This document shows, one piece after another, positions 20,729-30,627 of a DNA stretch of 64,000 bases. A model generated the notes under the pieces. The model made no database searches, was not told the origin of the DNA, and saw nothing but the letters and a program-made list of their open reading frames with translations. The position numbers and the translations under genes were made by a program. The DNA is from Pseudoalteromonas sp. A25. GTDB taxonomy: Bacteria; Pseudomonadota; Gammaproteobacteria; Enterobacterales; Alteromonadaceae. Positions within the stretch are counted from its first letter, which is position 1. Each line of letters opens with the position of its first letter. Location of the stretch: NCBI RefSeq assembly GCF_009176705.1, contig NZ_AP021846.1, forward strand, positions 3,461,001 through 3,525,000, given 5' to 3'.

Positions 20729-21592
20729 CTACGATTTCTCACAAACAAATGCTAATCGCCCATCATAATAGCTCAACCTTGAGATGCGGGTATCACAATA
20801 CTGACTTAAGTTATGCCACTGAGATACCGCTTTAGGGCGTTCAAAATCACGCATATAAACACGGTTACCAATCGCATAAGCTACATGTGTATCATCTAGC
20901 CACGTGTAATCTTGCACCCCCGCAGGCATCACAAAATGATCATGTACTTGTTGTGTTTCAGCTGAAAAACTCGCAAACCAATGCTGACCGTTTTTATTGT
21001 AGGTAAATGAATATATTTGTTTTTTTTCATTAAATGCTAAAGTTCGCCCAATATTTTTTGCTATTTTTGATGGCAAATGCCCCGCCGTGTCGGTGTATTG
21101 TAAGGTATGAGGTTCGCCCAAGATAAACATCACCAAGTCATCTTTAACACCCCAAGCATGATAGCCCACAGGCTCTATATGATCGAAAATACGAGTTGCA
21201 TTTTGCTGTGTATCAAAAGGATAAAACCACAACTTTTGCTTACCATCAGGCTCAACAACAACACTCGACAGACCTTCATCATGGGGGTACAAAGTAGGTG
21301 AAAACTCAGAAACAGGCGTATTGGTTAAGTTGCGACTTTTACCACTGGCAAAATCATAGAAAAACAAATCCGTTTGAGCTTGCTCACGCTCATTCACTTC
21401 TTGAGTAAAATAGACCCCTTTAGCAGTGACCAATGGTTGGTTGTGATAGCTATCCTGTGACGTTAGTGACACAACCTTAACCGAGTCATCTACTTCATTG
21501 GCGAGCAAAATTTGGCTTTTAGGCATGGCTGCCTGTACCGTATAAGTCATTGCAGAGCATAAACAAGTGAGCAGCGTGATAAGTGCTTTCAT
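20729..21592 (-). CDS. Exported beta-propeller protein of unknown function
   Basis: This 287-residue protein starts with a clear signal peptide (MKALITLLTCLCSAM, then AQAA-like cleavage near residue 22). The rest shows repeating short beta strands with SPTLYPHDEG and YHAWGVKDD segments, typical of TolB/WD40-like propellers. No catalytic motif was seen. The ATG at 21592 was chosen over an upstream TTG because it begins the signal peptide. It lies between galE and the divergent phosphoribulokinase-like gene; its function is unrecognised. Confidence 0.7.
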   Translation of the reverse strand: MKALITLLTCLCSAMTYTVQAAMPKSQILLANEVDDSVKVVSLTSQDSYHNQPLVTAKGVYFTQEVNEREQAQTDLFFYDFASGKSRNLTNTPVSEFSPTLYPHDEGLSSVVVEPDGKQKLWFYPFDTQQNATRIFDHIEPVGYHAWGVKDDLVMFILGEPHTLQYTDTAGHLPSKIAKNIGRTLAFNEKKQIYSFTYNKNGQHWFASFSAETQQVHDHFVMPAGVQDYTWLDDTHVAYAIGNRVYMRDFERPKAVSQWHNLSQYCDTRISRLSYYDGRLAFVCEKS

Positions 21593-21724
21593 AGACAATC
21601 CTTATTATTTTTGTCTTATCATACTCGCTAGTGTATTAAACCACAAAACTTGCTATTCACCTCGCTTCGGGTAACAATCGATTTCAACAACTTTGTTAAA
21701 TTTTTGAGATTATCGAGGCCAACT

Positions 21725-22624
21725 ATGTCCCAAAAGCACCCAATTATTGCTATTACAGGTAGCTCAGGGGCTGGCACCACTACCACCACGAATGCTATCA
21801 AGCATATCTTTCGTAGTTTAAGTGCCAACGCTGCTTTTATTGAAGGCGATAGCTTTCATCGCTATACACGCCCAGAAATGGACAAGCTCAAACGAGATGC
21901 CTTACAAGAAGGTAAGCATATTAGTTACTTTGGCCAAGAAGCCAATGATTTTGCAGCACTAGAGAAGCTTTTTAGTCGTTATGGCGAACAGGGCGATGGC
22001 AAAATTAGGCGCTATCTACATACCTTTGACGATGCCGTGCCTTATAATCAATTGCCAGGGACTTTTACACCTTATCAAGATTTAGAACCCAATACCGATG
22101 TGTTATTTTACGAGGGCCTGCATGGAGGCGTAGTCACGCCTGAGCACGATGTGGCTAAGCATGTTGACCTGCTTATTGGCATGGTGCCAATTATTAACCT
22201 TGAGTGGATCCAAAAACTAATACGAGATACTAATGAACGGGGCCATTCTCGAGAAGCAGTGATGACCTCAATCGTTCGTAGCATGGATGACTACATAAAC
22301 CACATTACCCCACAGTTCTCTCGCACCCATATTAATTTTCAACGCGTCCCCACTGTTGACACTTCAAACCCATTTAGCGCTAAAGACATTCCTTCACTTG
22401 ATGAAAGCTTTGTTGTGATCCGCTTTCGTGGTATTGACGACGTCGATTTTCCCTACTACTTACATATGATCGATGGCAGTTTCATGTCTCGAATGAATAC
22501 CTTGGTTGTGCCAGGAGGTAAGATGGGGTTAGCTATGGAGTTGGTGTTAACGCCACTGATTAAAGATTTATTGGTAAAAAAGCGCGCGCTTGAAAACATG
22601 GCTCCGGTTGACTTACCCATTTAA
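21725..22624 (+). CDS. prkB: Phosphoribulokinase-like protein
   Basis: This 299-residue P-loop protein belongs to the uridine kinase/phosphoribulokinase family, with GSSGAGTTT at residues 12-20 and DSFHRYTRPEMD close behind. It resembles E. coli PrkB (YhfW-region kinase). No Rubisco or other Calvin-cycle gene is near, so carbon fixation is unlikely and the true substrate is unknown. The ATG at 21725 gives the family-like N-terminus; the frame extends 25 codons upstream without similarity. Confidence 0.88.
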   Translation: MSQKHPIIAITGSSGAGTTTTTNAIKHIFRSLSANAAFIEGDSFHRYTRPEMDKLKRDALQEGKHISYFGQEANDFAALEKLFSRYGEQGDGKIRRYLHTFDDAVPYNQLPGTFTPYQDLEPNTDVLFYEGLHGGVVTPEHDVAKHVDLLIGMVPIINLEWIQKLIRDTNERGHSREAVMTSIVRSMDDYINHITPQFSRTHINFQRVPTVDTSNPFSAKDIPSLDESFVVIRFRGIDDVDFPYYLHMIDGSFMSRMNTLVVPGGKMGLAMELVLTPLIKDLLVKKRALENMAPVDLPI

Positions 22625-22761
22625 ATTTGGGTTTAAATATGCCTTTGCTCTTTGAAAACACGCACTAATTCGGACCCAGATATTGGGATTATTTAGCTTG
22701 CGGGTATAGGCGCAGCAAACTAAACTAGTGCCCCTCTTTTTGCCGCAGTTGGAGGCGATTC

Positions 22762-23328
22762 ATGGCCTTATCAAACATCATTAAAGTGCTAGTGGGTTCG
22801 CAAAACCCTGTCAAAATAAATGCTGCTAAAAGCGTGATCGCACGCTATTTCCCTAACCATCAGATTGATTGCCAAGGAGTACATGCCCCAAGTGGAGTGC
22901 CTGAACAACCTTTGGGAGAAGATGAAACTCGTATTGGCGCGCAAAATCGCGTCTCGCACCTACAAGCGCACCATCATGCAGACTTTTACTGTGCAATGGA
23001 GGGTGGCGCACACCAGTTTAGTTATGGTCCTGCCACATTTGCCTATGTGGTTATCGCCAATGATCAACACACCAGTGTCAACCGCAGCAGTAATTTACCC
23101 TTACCACAGCCGATTTATGATGCGCTGGTTGCAGGTGAGGAGCTAGGTCCGGTAATGGATAAAGTCTTCAACACCGAAAATATCAAACAAAAAGGCGGAG
23201 CGATTGGGCTGCTCACCAACCATGTCGCAACACGTGAAAGCACATACACCCAAGCGCTAACACTTGCTATGGCGCCATTTTTACACCCCAACTTATATAA
23301 GCACCAAAAGGCCTGTGATGAAGTATAG
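22762..23328 (+). CDS. yjjX: Inosine/xanthosine triphosphatase, YjjX family
   Basis: This 188-residue protein of the YjjX/Maf-HAM1-like fold hydrolyses non-canonical ITP and XTP, a nucleotide-pool cleaning role. The N-terminal VGSQNPVKINAAK and central AMEGGAHQF segments are family-like. A GGAGG ribosome binding site lies upstream of the ATG. It overlaps the next gene by 11 bases, pointing to translational coupling. Confidence 0.9.
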   Translation: MALSNIIKVLVGSQNPVKINAAKSVIARYFPNHQIDCQGVHAPSGVPEQPLGEDETRIGAQNRVSHLQAHHHADFYCAMEGGAHQFSYGPATFAYVVIANDQHTSVNRSSNLPLPQPIYDALVAGEELGPVMDKVFNTENIKQKGGAIGLLTNHVATRESTYTQALTLAMAPFLHPNLYKHQKACDEV

Positions 23329-23998
23329 CCATATCCTGTTTGATGCCGATGAAACTCTGTTTAGCTTTAACGCCTTTTTAGGGCTGAAAAAATTATTTGC
23401 TCAATATGGCGTGGACTTTACCGAGCAAGATCACAATGAATACCAGCAGGTAAACGCCCCGCTATGGCTTGACTATCAAGCCGGTAGAATTGACGCCCAG
23501 ACTCTACAAATTACGCGTTTTTCAAAGTGGGCTGAACGACTTACCGTGCCAGCCATCGAACTTAACGCAGGCTTTTTAGAGTCAATGGCGAGCATATGTG
23601 AACCCCTGCCTGGTGCTAGAAGCTTGCTAAAACATCTAAAAGGTAAAGCACACTTGGGCATTATCACCAATGGCTTTGCTGCCTTACAAGAAAAAAGGCT
23701 TGCCCACACCGGCTTAAGTGACTGTTTTGACTGCGTGGTGATTTCTGAATTAGTGGGCACAGCCAAACCCGACCCGTTTATTTTTGCTCATACCCTATCT
23801 TTGCTTGGCAACCCTGATAAAAGCAAAGTACTCATGGTAGGCGATACACCAAGCAGTGATATTTTAGGGGCGAATAAATTTGGTATTGATAGCTGTTGGC
23901 TACAGCACCCTGATAAAACTTGCCCTGAAGGCGTTAAGCCAACCTACACCGTGCAATCTTTACAAGAACTAGAAGCAATTCTTGGCACGGACCATTAA
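23318..23998 (+). CDS. yjjG: HAD family pyrimidine 5'-nucleotidase, YjjG
   Basis: This 226-residue haloacid dehalogenase-type phosphatase resembles YjjG, which dephosphorylates pyrimidine and modified nucleoside monophosphates. The motifs FDADETLF (the expected DxDxT nucleophile region reads DADET), the IITNG Thr motif, a conserved Lys in TAKPDP and the VGDTPSSD Asp motif are present. The ATG at 23318 sits within the end of yjjX. With yjjX it forms a small nucleotide-sanitising operon. Confidence 0.9.
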   Translation: MKYSHILFDADETLFSFNAFLGLKKLFAQYGVDFTEQDHNEYQQVNAPLWLDYQAGRIDAQTLQITRFSKWAERLTVPAIELNAGFLESMASICEPLPGARSLLKHLKGKAHLGIITNGFAALQEKRLAHTGLSDCFDCVVISELVGTAKPDPFIFAHTLSLLGNPDKSKVLMVGDTPSSDILGANKFGIDSCWLQHPDKTCPEGVKPTYTVQSLQELEAILGTDH

Positions 23999-24001
23999 AA
24001 C

Positions 24002-24033
24002 GCAAAAAGCGCAGACAATTTCTGCGCTTTTGC
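24002..24033. terminator. Bidirectional terminator between yjjG and rlmB
   Basis: The stem AAAAGCGCAGA/TCTGCGCTTTT sits between two convergent genes and has A- and T-runs built into the stem ends. Confidence 0.88.
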
Positions 24034-24057
24034 ATATGTATCTGTGGTGACCCGTTA

Positions 24058-24801
24058 TTATTGCAAAGCGTTACGCTGGCGTAATACTTCAAATAAACAA
24101 ATACCCGTTGCCACTGAAACATTCAAACTTGATACCGTGCCTACCATCGGAATTTTCACTAGCACATCACAATGCTCACGCGTTAAACGACGCATGCCAT
24201 CGCCTTCAGCCCCCATCACTATCGCGATTGGTCCTGTTAGGTTGGCATCAAAAACTCCTGTGTCGGTTTCACCAGCTGTGCCTGCAACCCACACACCCGC
24301 TTCTTTGATATCACGTAATGTGCGAGCAAGGTTAGTTACTTGAATAAGCGGAACCGTTTCGGCAGCCCCACACGCAACCTTTCGAGCTGTACCATTAAGC
24401 TTTGCTGATTTGTCTTTTGGCACAATGACCGCGTGTGCCCCCGCCGCATCTGCACTTCGTAAACAAGCGCCGAGGTTATGTGGATCGGTCACGCCATCGA
24501 GCACTAAAAAGAACGGGGTTGTTTCACGCGCGATGATCTCATCTAAATCTTTTTCGTTGTAAGTTCTGGCAGCTTTTACATTGGCAATAATACCTTGGTG
24601 TTGCTCGCCTTTAGCTTTGTTATCCAGTGCCTTTCTTTGCATAAACTGCACCGAAATACCGAACTTTCGAGCTTCATTGATCAACGGATTCAAGCGTTTA
24701 TCTTCACGACCTTTAAGCGCATAAATTTCTAAAAAGCGCTCAGGTTCTTTGCCCAAAATGGCTTCGATAGAATGAAAGCCAAAAATTAATTCGTTACTCA
24801 C
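24058..24801 (-). CDS. rlmB: 23S rRNA (guanosine(2251)-2'-O)-methyltransferase
   Basis: This 247-residue SPOUT methyltransferase modifies G2251 in the 23S rRNA P-loop. An N-terminal substrate-binding domain ([16 protein letters not shown]) is followed by the knot domain with [10 protein letters not shown] and [22 protein letters not shown]. It starts three bases after rnr ends, the usual rnr-rlmB operon, linking RNA decay with rRNA modification. Confidence 0.95.
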   Translation of the reverse strand: MSNELIFGFHSIEAILGKEPERFLEIYALKGREDKRLNPLINEARKFGISVQFMQRKALDNKAKGEQHQGIIANVKAARTYNEKDLDEIIARETTPFFLVLDGVTDPHNLGACLRSADAAGAHAVIVPKDKSAKLNGTARKVACGAAETVPLIQVTNLARTLRDIKEAGVWVAGTAGETDTGVFDANLTGPIAIVMGAEGDGMRRLTREHCDVLVKIPMVGTVSSLNVSVATGICLFEVLRQRNALQ

Positions 24802-24804
24802 TTT

Positions 24805-27288
24805 TTATGCTCCAGAGCTATTATTCTGTGTTTTACGGGCATTTTTACCAGGGCGTTTTGCCTTCACTTTTTTACCCTTGGTTTTTGACTGGCCTTTTTT
24901 CGGCGCAACACCCGCTTTTTTAGCTTTTTTCACTTTGCCTTTAGGGGTCGTCTTTTTACCCTTTTTTGGCTTACGTTCTTCTTTCTTCTCGCCTTGCTCA
25001 GCCTCTTTTTTACCAGGTATTTTACCTGCTTTGAGCTGCGCTCTCACACTTTGTGGCGCAGGCCTTGCTTGTGATTTCACTGACTGATTGCGACGCCGTG
25101 CGTATCTATCTGGAAGTTGCTCACCCGCCATAGCTAGATTGATACGTCGCTCATCTAAGCTTACAGACGCCACGACAACCTTCAGTTTATCGCCTAAACG
25201 ATAGACTTGCCGACTGTGCTCTCCTACCAAGCAATGTTTGGCACCATCGTAGTGAAAGTACTCTTGACCTAAGCTAGAAATATGGATCATGCCATCAATT
25301 TGCAAGTCATCTAAGCGTACAAACAAACCAAAGTTTGTCACAGAAGACACCACACCGCTAAATTCATCACCCACATGATCTTGCATGAATTCGCATTTTA
25401 GCCAATCCGCAACTTCACGGGTCGCATCATCAGCACGACGCTCAGTGGTTGAACACTGCTCACCAAGCTGGTCCACCTCATCAGTGTCATACACATATGC
25501 ACCTGATGTTTTTTGACCTTGAGTATCTAAAATACCTTTGATGGCTCTGTGTACTACTAAATCAGGGTAACGACGAATCGGTGATGTAAAGTGTGCATAC
25601 GCATCAAGCGCTAAACCATAGTGACCGATGTTATCAGGCTGATATACTGCTTGCTTCATTGAGCGCAGTAGCATGGTTTGAATTAACTCTTGTTCTGGGC
25701 GTTCGCCCAATGAGTTGAGCGCCTCGGTCAACTCTAACGGTGACGGGTCGTTTGGTAATAAACTCTCAATACCCAAGTCATTTAAAAACTGCCTGAAATG
25801 ACTCAGCTTTTCTTGATCTGGTTCGTCGTGCACTCGATACAACGCACTGGCTTCATGCTTTTCAAGCAACTTCGCTGCAGAGACATTAGCTAAGATCATG
25901 CACTCTTCAATTAGCTTGTGCGCATCGTTACGTACCAAGGGCACAATCGACTCAATCTTACGATGGGCATTAAATACAAAACGTGTTTCAATCGTTTCAA
26001 ACTCAATCGCACCACGAGTTTGCCTAGCTGATTTTAGCGCCATGTACATTTGCTGCAAATCAGTTAAATGTGGCACTAACTGCGCGTATTGTTCGCGTAA
26101 GTGTTCATCACCTTGCAAAATCCCATGCACTTTAGTGTAGGTCATTCGCGCATGCGAATTCATGATCGCCTCATAAAATCGATAGCCTGATAAACGGCCC
26201 GCATCAGAGACGGTCATTTCAGCCACCATACACAAGCGGTCTACTTGCGGGTTGAGCGAACACAAGCCATTTGATAGCACCTTAGGTAACATGGGGATCA
26301 CTTGCTCGGGGAAGTACACCGAGTTACCACGCTCTATGGCCTCTTTATCCAGCGGACTGCCTTTTGGCACATAGTGCGACACATCAGCGATAGCAACCCA
26401 TAAACGCCAGCCACCTGACTTTTTACGCTCACAGTAAACTGCATCATCAAAGTCTCGGGCATCTTCACCGTCTATCGTTATCAATGGTAAGTCACGCAAA
26501 TCTATACGCCCGAGCTTATCCGCTTCTTCAACTTCTTCACCGTGGCGAGCAACTTGATCAAGTACTGCTTGTGGCCAAACATGGGGAATATCGTGATTTC
26601 GCAAAGCAACTTCAATTTCCATACCGGGCGCCATATGCTCTCCGAGTACTTCTGTTACTTTACCCACTGCGTTCATATGCCTTGTGGGGCTTTGGGTTAT
26701 TTGTATTTGCACCATTTGATTGTGGCGCGCGCCATTTTCACTGCCCGGCAAAATGATAATATCTTGCGTGATACGCGGATCTTCTGGCACCACAACCGCC
26801 GTACCGTACTCGACAAAGTAACGGCCAACCAACGGTGCCCGCTCGTTCTCTAACACACGCACTATACGCGCTTCTACCTTACCGCCAGAGCCTCGACTCG
26901 CCGCTTTCGCCAGTACGATGTCACCATGTAATACACCGTTCATTTGATGCTTGGCAATAAACCAATCTTTAGGCTCACCCTCAACGGCCAAAAAGCCAAA
27001 ACCATCTCGATGACCTATAACCCGACCTTTAACCAAACCATCATCCGTTGGAATGACGTAGCGTTTAAATTTATTGAAGTGCAGTTGTCCATCACGCTCC
27101 ATGGCGCGCAAACGACGTTTAAACGCCACTTGACGTTCATCATCTAACACATTGAGGCTATTGCAGAGTTGACTAAAAGTCGTCGCTTTATCGGCAGCTT
27201 TGATATGCTCTAAAATAAACTCGCGACTGGGTACTGGGTTTTCGTATTTGTCTTTCTCTCGACTGAGATAAGGATCCTGTTTTGACAT
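24805..27288 (-). CDS. rnr: Ribonuclease R
   Basis: This 827-residue 3'-5' exoribonuclease degrades structured RNA. It has N-terminal cold-shock domains, an RNB catalytic domain with DGEDARDFDDAVY near residue 272, an S1 domain after residue 640 and a long Lys-rich C-terminal tail of about 90 residues. The conserved RNB Asp residues are intact. The basic tail, typical of RNase R, is involved in ribosome and tmRNA binding in E. coli. It is the first gene of the rnr-rlmB operon. Confidence 0.96.
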   Translation of the reverse strand: MSKQDPYLSREKDKYENPVPSREFILEHIKAADKATTFSQLCNSLNVLDDERQVAFKRRLRAMERDGQLHFNKFKRYVIPTDDGLVKGRVIGHRDGFGFLAVEGEPKDWFIAKHQMNGVLHGDIVLAKAASRGSGGKVEARIVRVLENERAPLVGRYFVEYGTAVVVPEDPRITQDIIILPGSENGARHNQMVQIQITQSPTRHMNAVGKVTEVLGEHMAPGMEIEVALRNHDIPHVWPQAVLDQVARHGEEVEEADKLGRIDLRDLPLITIDGEDARDFDDAVYCERKKSGGWRLWVAIADVSHYVPKGSPLDKEAIERGNSVYFPEQVIPMLPKVLSNGLCSLNPQVDRLCMVAEMTVSDAGRLSGYRFYEAIMNSHARMTYTKVHGILQGDEHLREQYAQLVPHLTDLQQMYMALKSARQTRGAIEFETIETRFVFNAHRKIESIVPLVRNDAHKLIEECMILANVSAAKLLEKHEASALYRVHDEPDQEKLSHFRQFLNDLGIESLLPNDPSPLELTEALNSLGERPEQELIQTMLLRSMKQAVYQPDNIGHYGLALDAYAHFTSPIRRYPDLVVHRAIKGILDTQGQKTSGAYVYDTDEVDQLGEQCSTTERRADDATREVADWLKCEFMQDHVGDEFSGVVSSVTNFGLFVRLDDLQIDGMIHISSLGQEYFHYDGAKHCLVGEHSRQVYRLGDKLKVVVASVSLDERRINLAMAGEQLPDRYARRRNQSVKSQARPAPQSVRAQLKAGKIPGKKEAEQGEKKEERKPKKGKKTTPKGKVKKAKKAGVAPKKGQSKTKGKKVKAKRPGKNARKTQNNSSGA

Positions 27289-27700
27289 TCACTAACTTGT
27301 TAATTGAGTTATGTTGTTATTTTAACCCAAAAGCCGAAAATGAGACAGCTCAACAGAGTGAAAGTTTTATTTACGCTAACGCGGCACTAATATGCCTAAT
27401 TTGACAGTTTTTTTTTACAGCCCCCCCTTTTGCCTAGCTATGCGAGTAGCATAGAGCGCATTCACCCCCTCTCATTTGGGTATCATGGGAAAAAAGTAAA
27501 AAACAGCAAATATCAGTGCCCACATCCCAATCTTTCGTTCTTTGTGCTGCAAAAAGTGGGTATTGTGATACATGAAAGTTTGCATAATGACTGATTTCGT
27601 TGAACTTATTCAAATAGCTTAATGTTTTTATGGCGGCTATTTCAGTGACAAATGTCAACATGCTACACTGGCATTCTTAAAAACGACAATAAAGTAACTC
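27289..27700. other. Non-coding divergent region between rnr and the DMT transporter
   Basis: No credible gene was seen. The region holds a T-run followed by a C-run (about 27408-27427), a hairpin CTATGC/GCATAG at 27438-27454, and A/T-rich DNA that should carry the promoters of both divergent genes. Confidence 0.4.
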
Positions 27701-28597
27701 ATGCGAGCTGAACAAACCTCTCTTTTGTACCTCCACATTGCTGTACTACTTTTTGGGGGGACTGCACTGTTTTCTAAACTCATTGATCTATCAGCATTGG
27801 ACATAACCGTTTATCGCACTGCTGTCGCCTTTATCGTCTTGGCTTTACTATTAAAGTTGATGGGCAAACCTCTGCGTTTAGCGCGCCCCAAAGATTACTT
27901 CATCGCGATACTACTTGGTGTTGTGGTGGGCTTGCATTGGGTGACTTACTTTGCAGGTATGCAAATGGCAGGAATAGCCACAGGGATCATTGCCTTTTTT
28001 ACCTACCCAGTTATTACTGTCTTTCTAGAGCCTTTATTTACTAAACAAAAAATCAAAAACAAAGATATTATAAGTGCGGCCGTGGTAATGCTGGGTATCT
28101 ATCTACTTATTCCTGAGGCTAACCTTGGAAACCAGGTCACTTTGGGTATTATTACAGGCGTCAGTTCAGGCGCTTTATTTGCGCTACGTAATTTATTGCA
28201 AAAACGCTTTTTTGTCACTTACAGTGGGCCTCATACCATGTTTTACCAAACATTGACGGCCTGTGTAATGTTAGCTGTTTTTGTAGAGGTCCCGCCAACA
28301 CAGCTGCCAAGCCAAGATGTTTATTATATTTTACTCGCAGGTGCTGTATTTACGGCAATTCCTCACGCTTTGTTTGCTAGCAGCTTAAAGCACTTATCGG
28401 CGACCACCGCTGGATTAATTTCTTGCTTACAGCCCTTGTATGGGACGCTTTTGGCCTTTATGCTGTTGGCAGAAAAACCAACAATTATGACTCTCGTTGG
28501 CGGTTTGCTGGTGATCAGCGCTGCTTGTTTTGAAACTTGGTCTATCACAAGGAAAAAGCCCAATGCTAGTATTCGCTCATCGGGGAGCCAGCGGTAA
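27701..28597 (+). CDS. EamA/DMT family transporter
   Basis: This 298-residue inner-membrane protein is predicted to have ten transmembrane helices in two EamA repeats (for example GIIAFFTYPVITVFLEPLF and GLISCLQPLYGTLLAFMLL). Members of the drug/metabolite transporter superfamily export amino acids, nucleotides or other metabolites; the substrate here cannot be inferred. Its last 35 bases overlap the next gene, which suggests coupled translation. Confidence 0.88.
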   Translation: MRAEQTSLLYLHIAVLLFGGTALFSKLIDLSALDITVYRTAVAFIVLALLLKLMGKPLRLARPKDYFIAILLGVVVGLHWVTYFAGMQMAGIATGIIAFFTYPVITVFLEPLFTKQKIKNKDIISAAVVMLGIYLLIPEANLGNQVTLGIITGVSSGALFALRNLLQKRFFVTYSGPHTMFYQTLTACVMLAVFVEVPPTQLPSQDVYYILLAGAVFTAIPHALFASSLKHLSATTAGLISCLQPLYGTLLAFMLLAEKPTIMTLVGGLLVISAACFETWSITRKKPNASIRSSGSQR

Positions 28598-29258
28598 TTA
28601 CCCTGAAAATACGCTCAGTGCCATTCAAGCAGCATTACAAGCTGACGTAGACGGTATTGAGCTAGACGTACAAAGCTGTGCTGATGATTATGCAATTGTG
28701 CACGACACGTGGCTGGATAGAACCACTAATGGCTCGGGCAAAGTTAACAAAACACCGCTTAAAGAAATACAAGCACTAGATGCGGGTAACGGTGAGTTTA
28801 TTCCTAACTTGCAACAAGTGTTTGACGCCATAGGCCACAACACCATGATCAATTTAGAGCTAAAACATACTTTTAGTCTTGATCAGTTTGTTTCCTGTAT
28901 TGAGCAAAATGTGCAGCAAGGTACATTTTCCCGAGAGCAATTACTGGTTTCATCATTTGATCATCATCAACTTGTGTGGTTAAAACAAAACATGCCATGG
29001 GTAAAAATTGGCGCCCTAACAGGCTCAATCCCACTGCAGTATGCAGAATTTGCACAGCGGTTGCATGCTTACAGCATTCATATCGATAAAAACTTTATAA
29101 ATCATCAGTTTGTTGATGATGCAAAACAACGAGGACTAAAGGTATTCGCCTATACTGTCGATAAGCAACAAGATATCGAAGATATGCGAGCATTAGGCGT
29201 GGATGGCATTTTTAGTAATTTTCCTTGTTACGCAAAAATGATTTTATCTCGTTCTTAG
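28563..29258 (+). CDS. Cytosolic glycerophosphodiester phosphodiesterase
   Basis: This 231-residue protein has the GDPD signature: AHRGASGNYPENT at the start, IELDVQ and VHDTWLDRTTNG, so the metal-binding and catalytic residues look intact. It hydrolyses glycerophosphodiesters to glycerol-3-phosphate and an alcohol. No signal peptide is present, so it resembles UgpQ more than the periplasmic GlpQ. The ATG at 28563 follows AAGGAAA and lies inside the transporter gene; the frame upstream is only the other gene's shadow. The coupling suggests the transporter may handle a related substrate. Confidence 0.9.
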   Translation: MLVFAHRGASGNYPENTLSAIQAALQADVDGIELDVQSCADDYAIVHDTWLDRTTNGSGKVNKTPLKEIQALDAGNGEFIPNLQQVFDAIGHNTMINLELKHTFSLDQFVSCIEQNVQQGTFSREQLLVSSFDHHQLVWLKQNMPWVKIGALTGSIPLQYAEFAQRLHAYSIHIDKNFINHQFVDDAKQRGLKVFAYTVDKQQDIEDMRALGVDGIFSNFPCYAKMILSRS

Positions 29259-29354
29259 CATATATTATTGATTAAAGAAGTATTTATGTTTTAACTGTTG
29301 CAATTCGATGATAGCCAGATGATCAGGGATGCAGCGTCTCAAAAGAGGACAAAC

Positions 29355-30593
29355 ATGGATAACCAAAAGCCAACAATGAGTCTGTACATGCGCCTATATA
29401 ATCAAATTGAACAAAGCTTTTTTTATACCCTATCGAGAAAAATTTTCGGCAACCTCAGTTTTGTCTTTGCCTTTCAGGTGATCACTCTTGTCTGGCTGTA
29501 TAGCGAACTGGATGCCAAAGATGACAGCCTCGGGTTATTTTGGTTAATGACTTTTGGTGCTGTTGGTGGTTTTGTCTTTACCCTTTTTTATATGCGCTAT
29601 TTAATTGTCAGACCTGTGCGGGCGATGCGCGACAGCCTCCAACAAGCCAACCGCCAAGATGGTAACTTGAATGCCAAATTGCCAAAGTTCACTTATGATG
29701 AATTCAGAGAGTTAAGTGAGCAATACAATGCCTTCACCCAGCACCTACGAGAACTATTAGAAAAAACCTACGAAGGCGCGCAAACTGCTGCGACCAGTAA
29801 TTATCAAGTCACGCATTCGATGCAACAAACAGCCGACTTTGGCGCTCAGCAAATTGATATGAGTGACTCTATCATTGCAGCCAGCGATCAAGTCACCCAT
29901 AGCTTACAAAGCATTGTTGCCAATACTGATCAAGTCTACCAAGCAAATACCGAAAGCTTGCATTTTGTTCGAGGGTCATCACAGTCGTTGACTGCACTAG
30001 TTGATGAAGTAAAACAGATCACTGTACTACTTGGTAACTTTTCAAACACCGTATCGGGTTTAAAAGAGAACAGCGAAAATATTCGTAGCATTCTAAAAAT
30101 GGTCGAGGAGTTTTCCGATCAGACGAACTTACTTGCGCTTAACGCCGCCATAGAAGCTGCGCGAGCAGGCGAAGCTGGGCGAGGCTTTGCTGTGGTGGCA
30201 GATGAAGTGCGCAGTCTCTCTGTAAAAGTGAACGATGCAACCCGCCAGATAAGTGATTTTATAAATCAAATGAACAGTTTAGTGGGTGAAACACATCGAG
30301 AGTCAGAGCAGCTAATTAGTCACTCTGAATCTGCTGAGCAAGCAATTAGTAAAACCTCTCAGGGCTTTACAGATATGAGCCATGACTTTGAGCGCAATCA
30401 AGCCCAACTGGAACAAATTGCCAGTGCCGTGCACCAACTAGAATCAACGCAAGCACATACCCATGAAACAGTGCAACAAATTGTTGCCCTTGCACAACAA
30501 GCTAAAACGCAAATTGATAGCGCATTGAACGATTGTCAGCGTGCTCAGCAACTCACAGAAACGACCCAACAAGAGCTACAAAGGTTTGTATAA
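29355..30593 (+). CDS. Methyl-accepting chemotaxis protein without periplasmic domain
   Basis: This 412-residue membrane protein has two transmembrane helices (about residues 31-51 and 61-84) separated by only about ten residues, a HAMP domain, and a cytoplasmic signalling domain with the hallmark hairpin tip [20 protein letters not shown]. No ligand-binding domain exists outside the membrane, so it may sense a cytoplasmic or membrane-borne signal, or work with a partner. The ATG at 29355 follows AGAGGA. It does not sit in a chemotaxis operon here. Confidence 0.9.
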   Translation: MDNQKPTMSLYMRLYNQIEQSFFYTLSRKIFGNLSFVFAFQVITLVWLYSELDAKDDSLGLFWLMTFGAVGGFVFTLFYMRYLIVRPVRAMRDSLQQANRQDGNLNAKLPKFTYDEFRELSEQYNAFTQHLRELLEKTYEGAQTAATSNYQVTHSMQQTADFGAQQIDMSDSIIAASDQVTHSLQSIVANTDQVYQANTESLHFVRGSSQSLTALVDEVKQITVLLGNFSNTVSGLKENSENIRSILKMVEEFSDQTNLLALNAAIEAARAGEAGRGFAVVADEVRSLSVKVNDATRQISDFINQMNSLVGETHRESEQLISHSESAEQAISKTSQGFTDMSHDFERNQAQLEQIASAVHQLESTQAHTHETVQQIVALAQQAKTQIDSALNDCQRAQQLTETTQQELQRFV

Positions 30594-30604
30594 GTTTTGC
30601 ATTG

Positions 30605-30627
30605 GGAGCGAGCGCTAAGCTCGCTCC
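30605..30627. terminator. Hairpin between convergent chemoreceptor gene and epmA
   Basis: GGAGCGAGC/GCTCGCTCC with a five-base loop overlaps the last codons of epmA. No T-run is present, so terminator function is uncertain. Confidence 0.35.

Noticed and set aside
21725..22624. Evidence for carbon fixation from the phosphoribulokinase-like gene
   Set aside because: No Rubisco or other Calvin-cycle gene is present, and the family has non-Calvin members such as PrkB.
27434..27661. 75-codon minus-strand open frame in the rnr/DMT gap
   Set aside because: No ribosome binding site, and it spans homopolymer runs and the likely promoter region.
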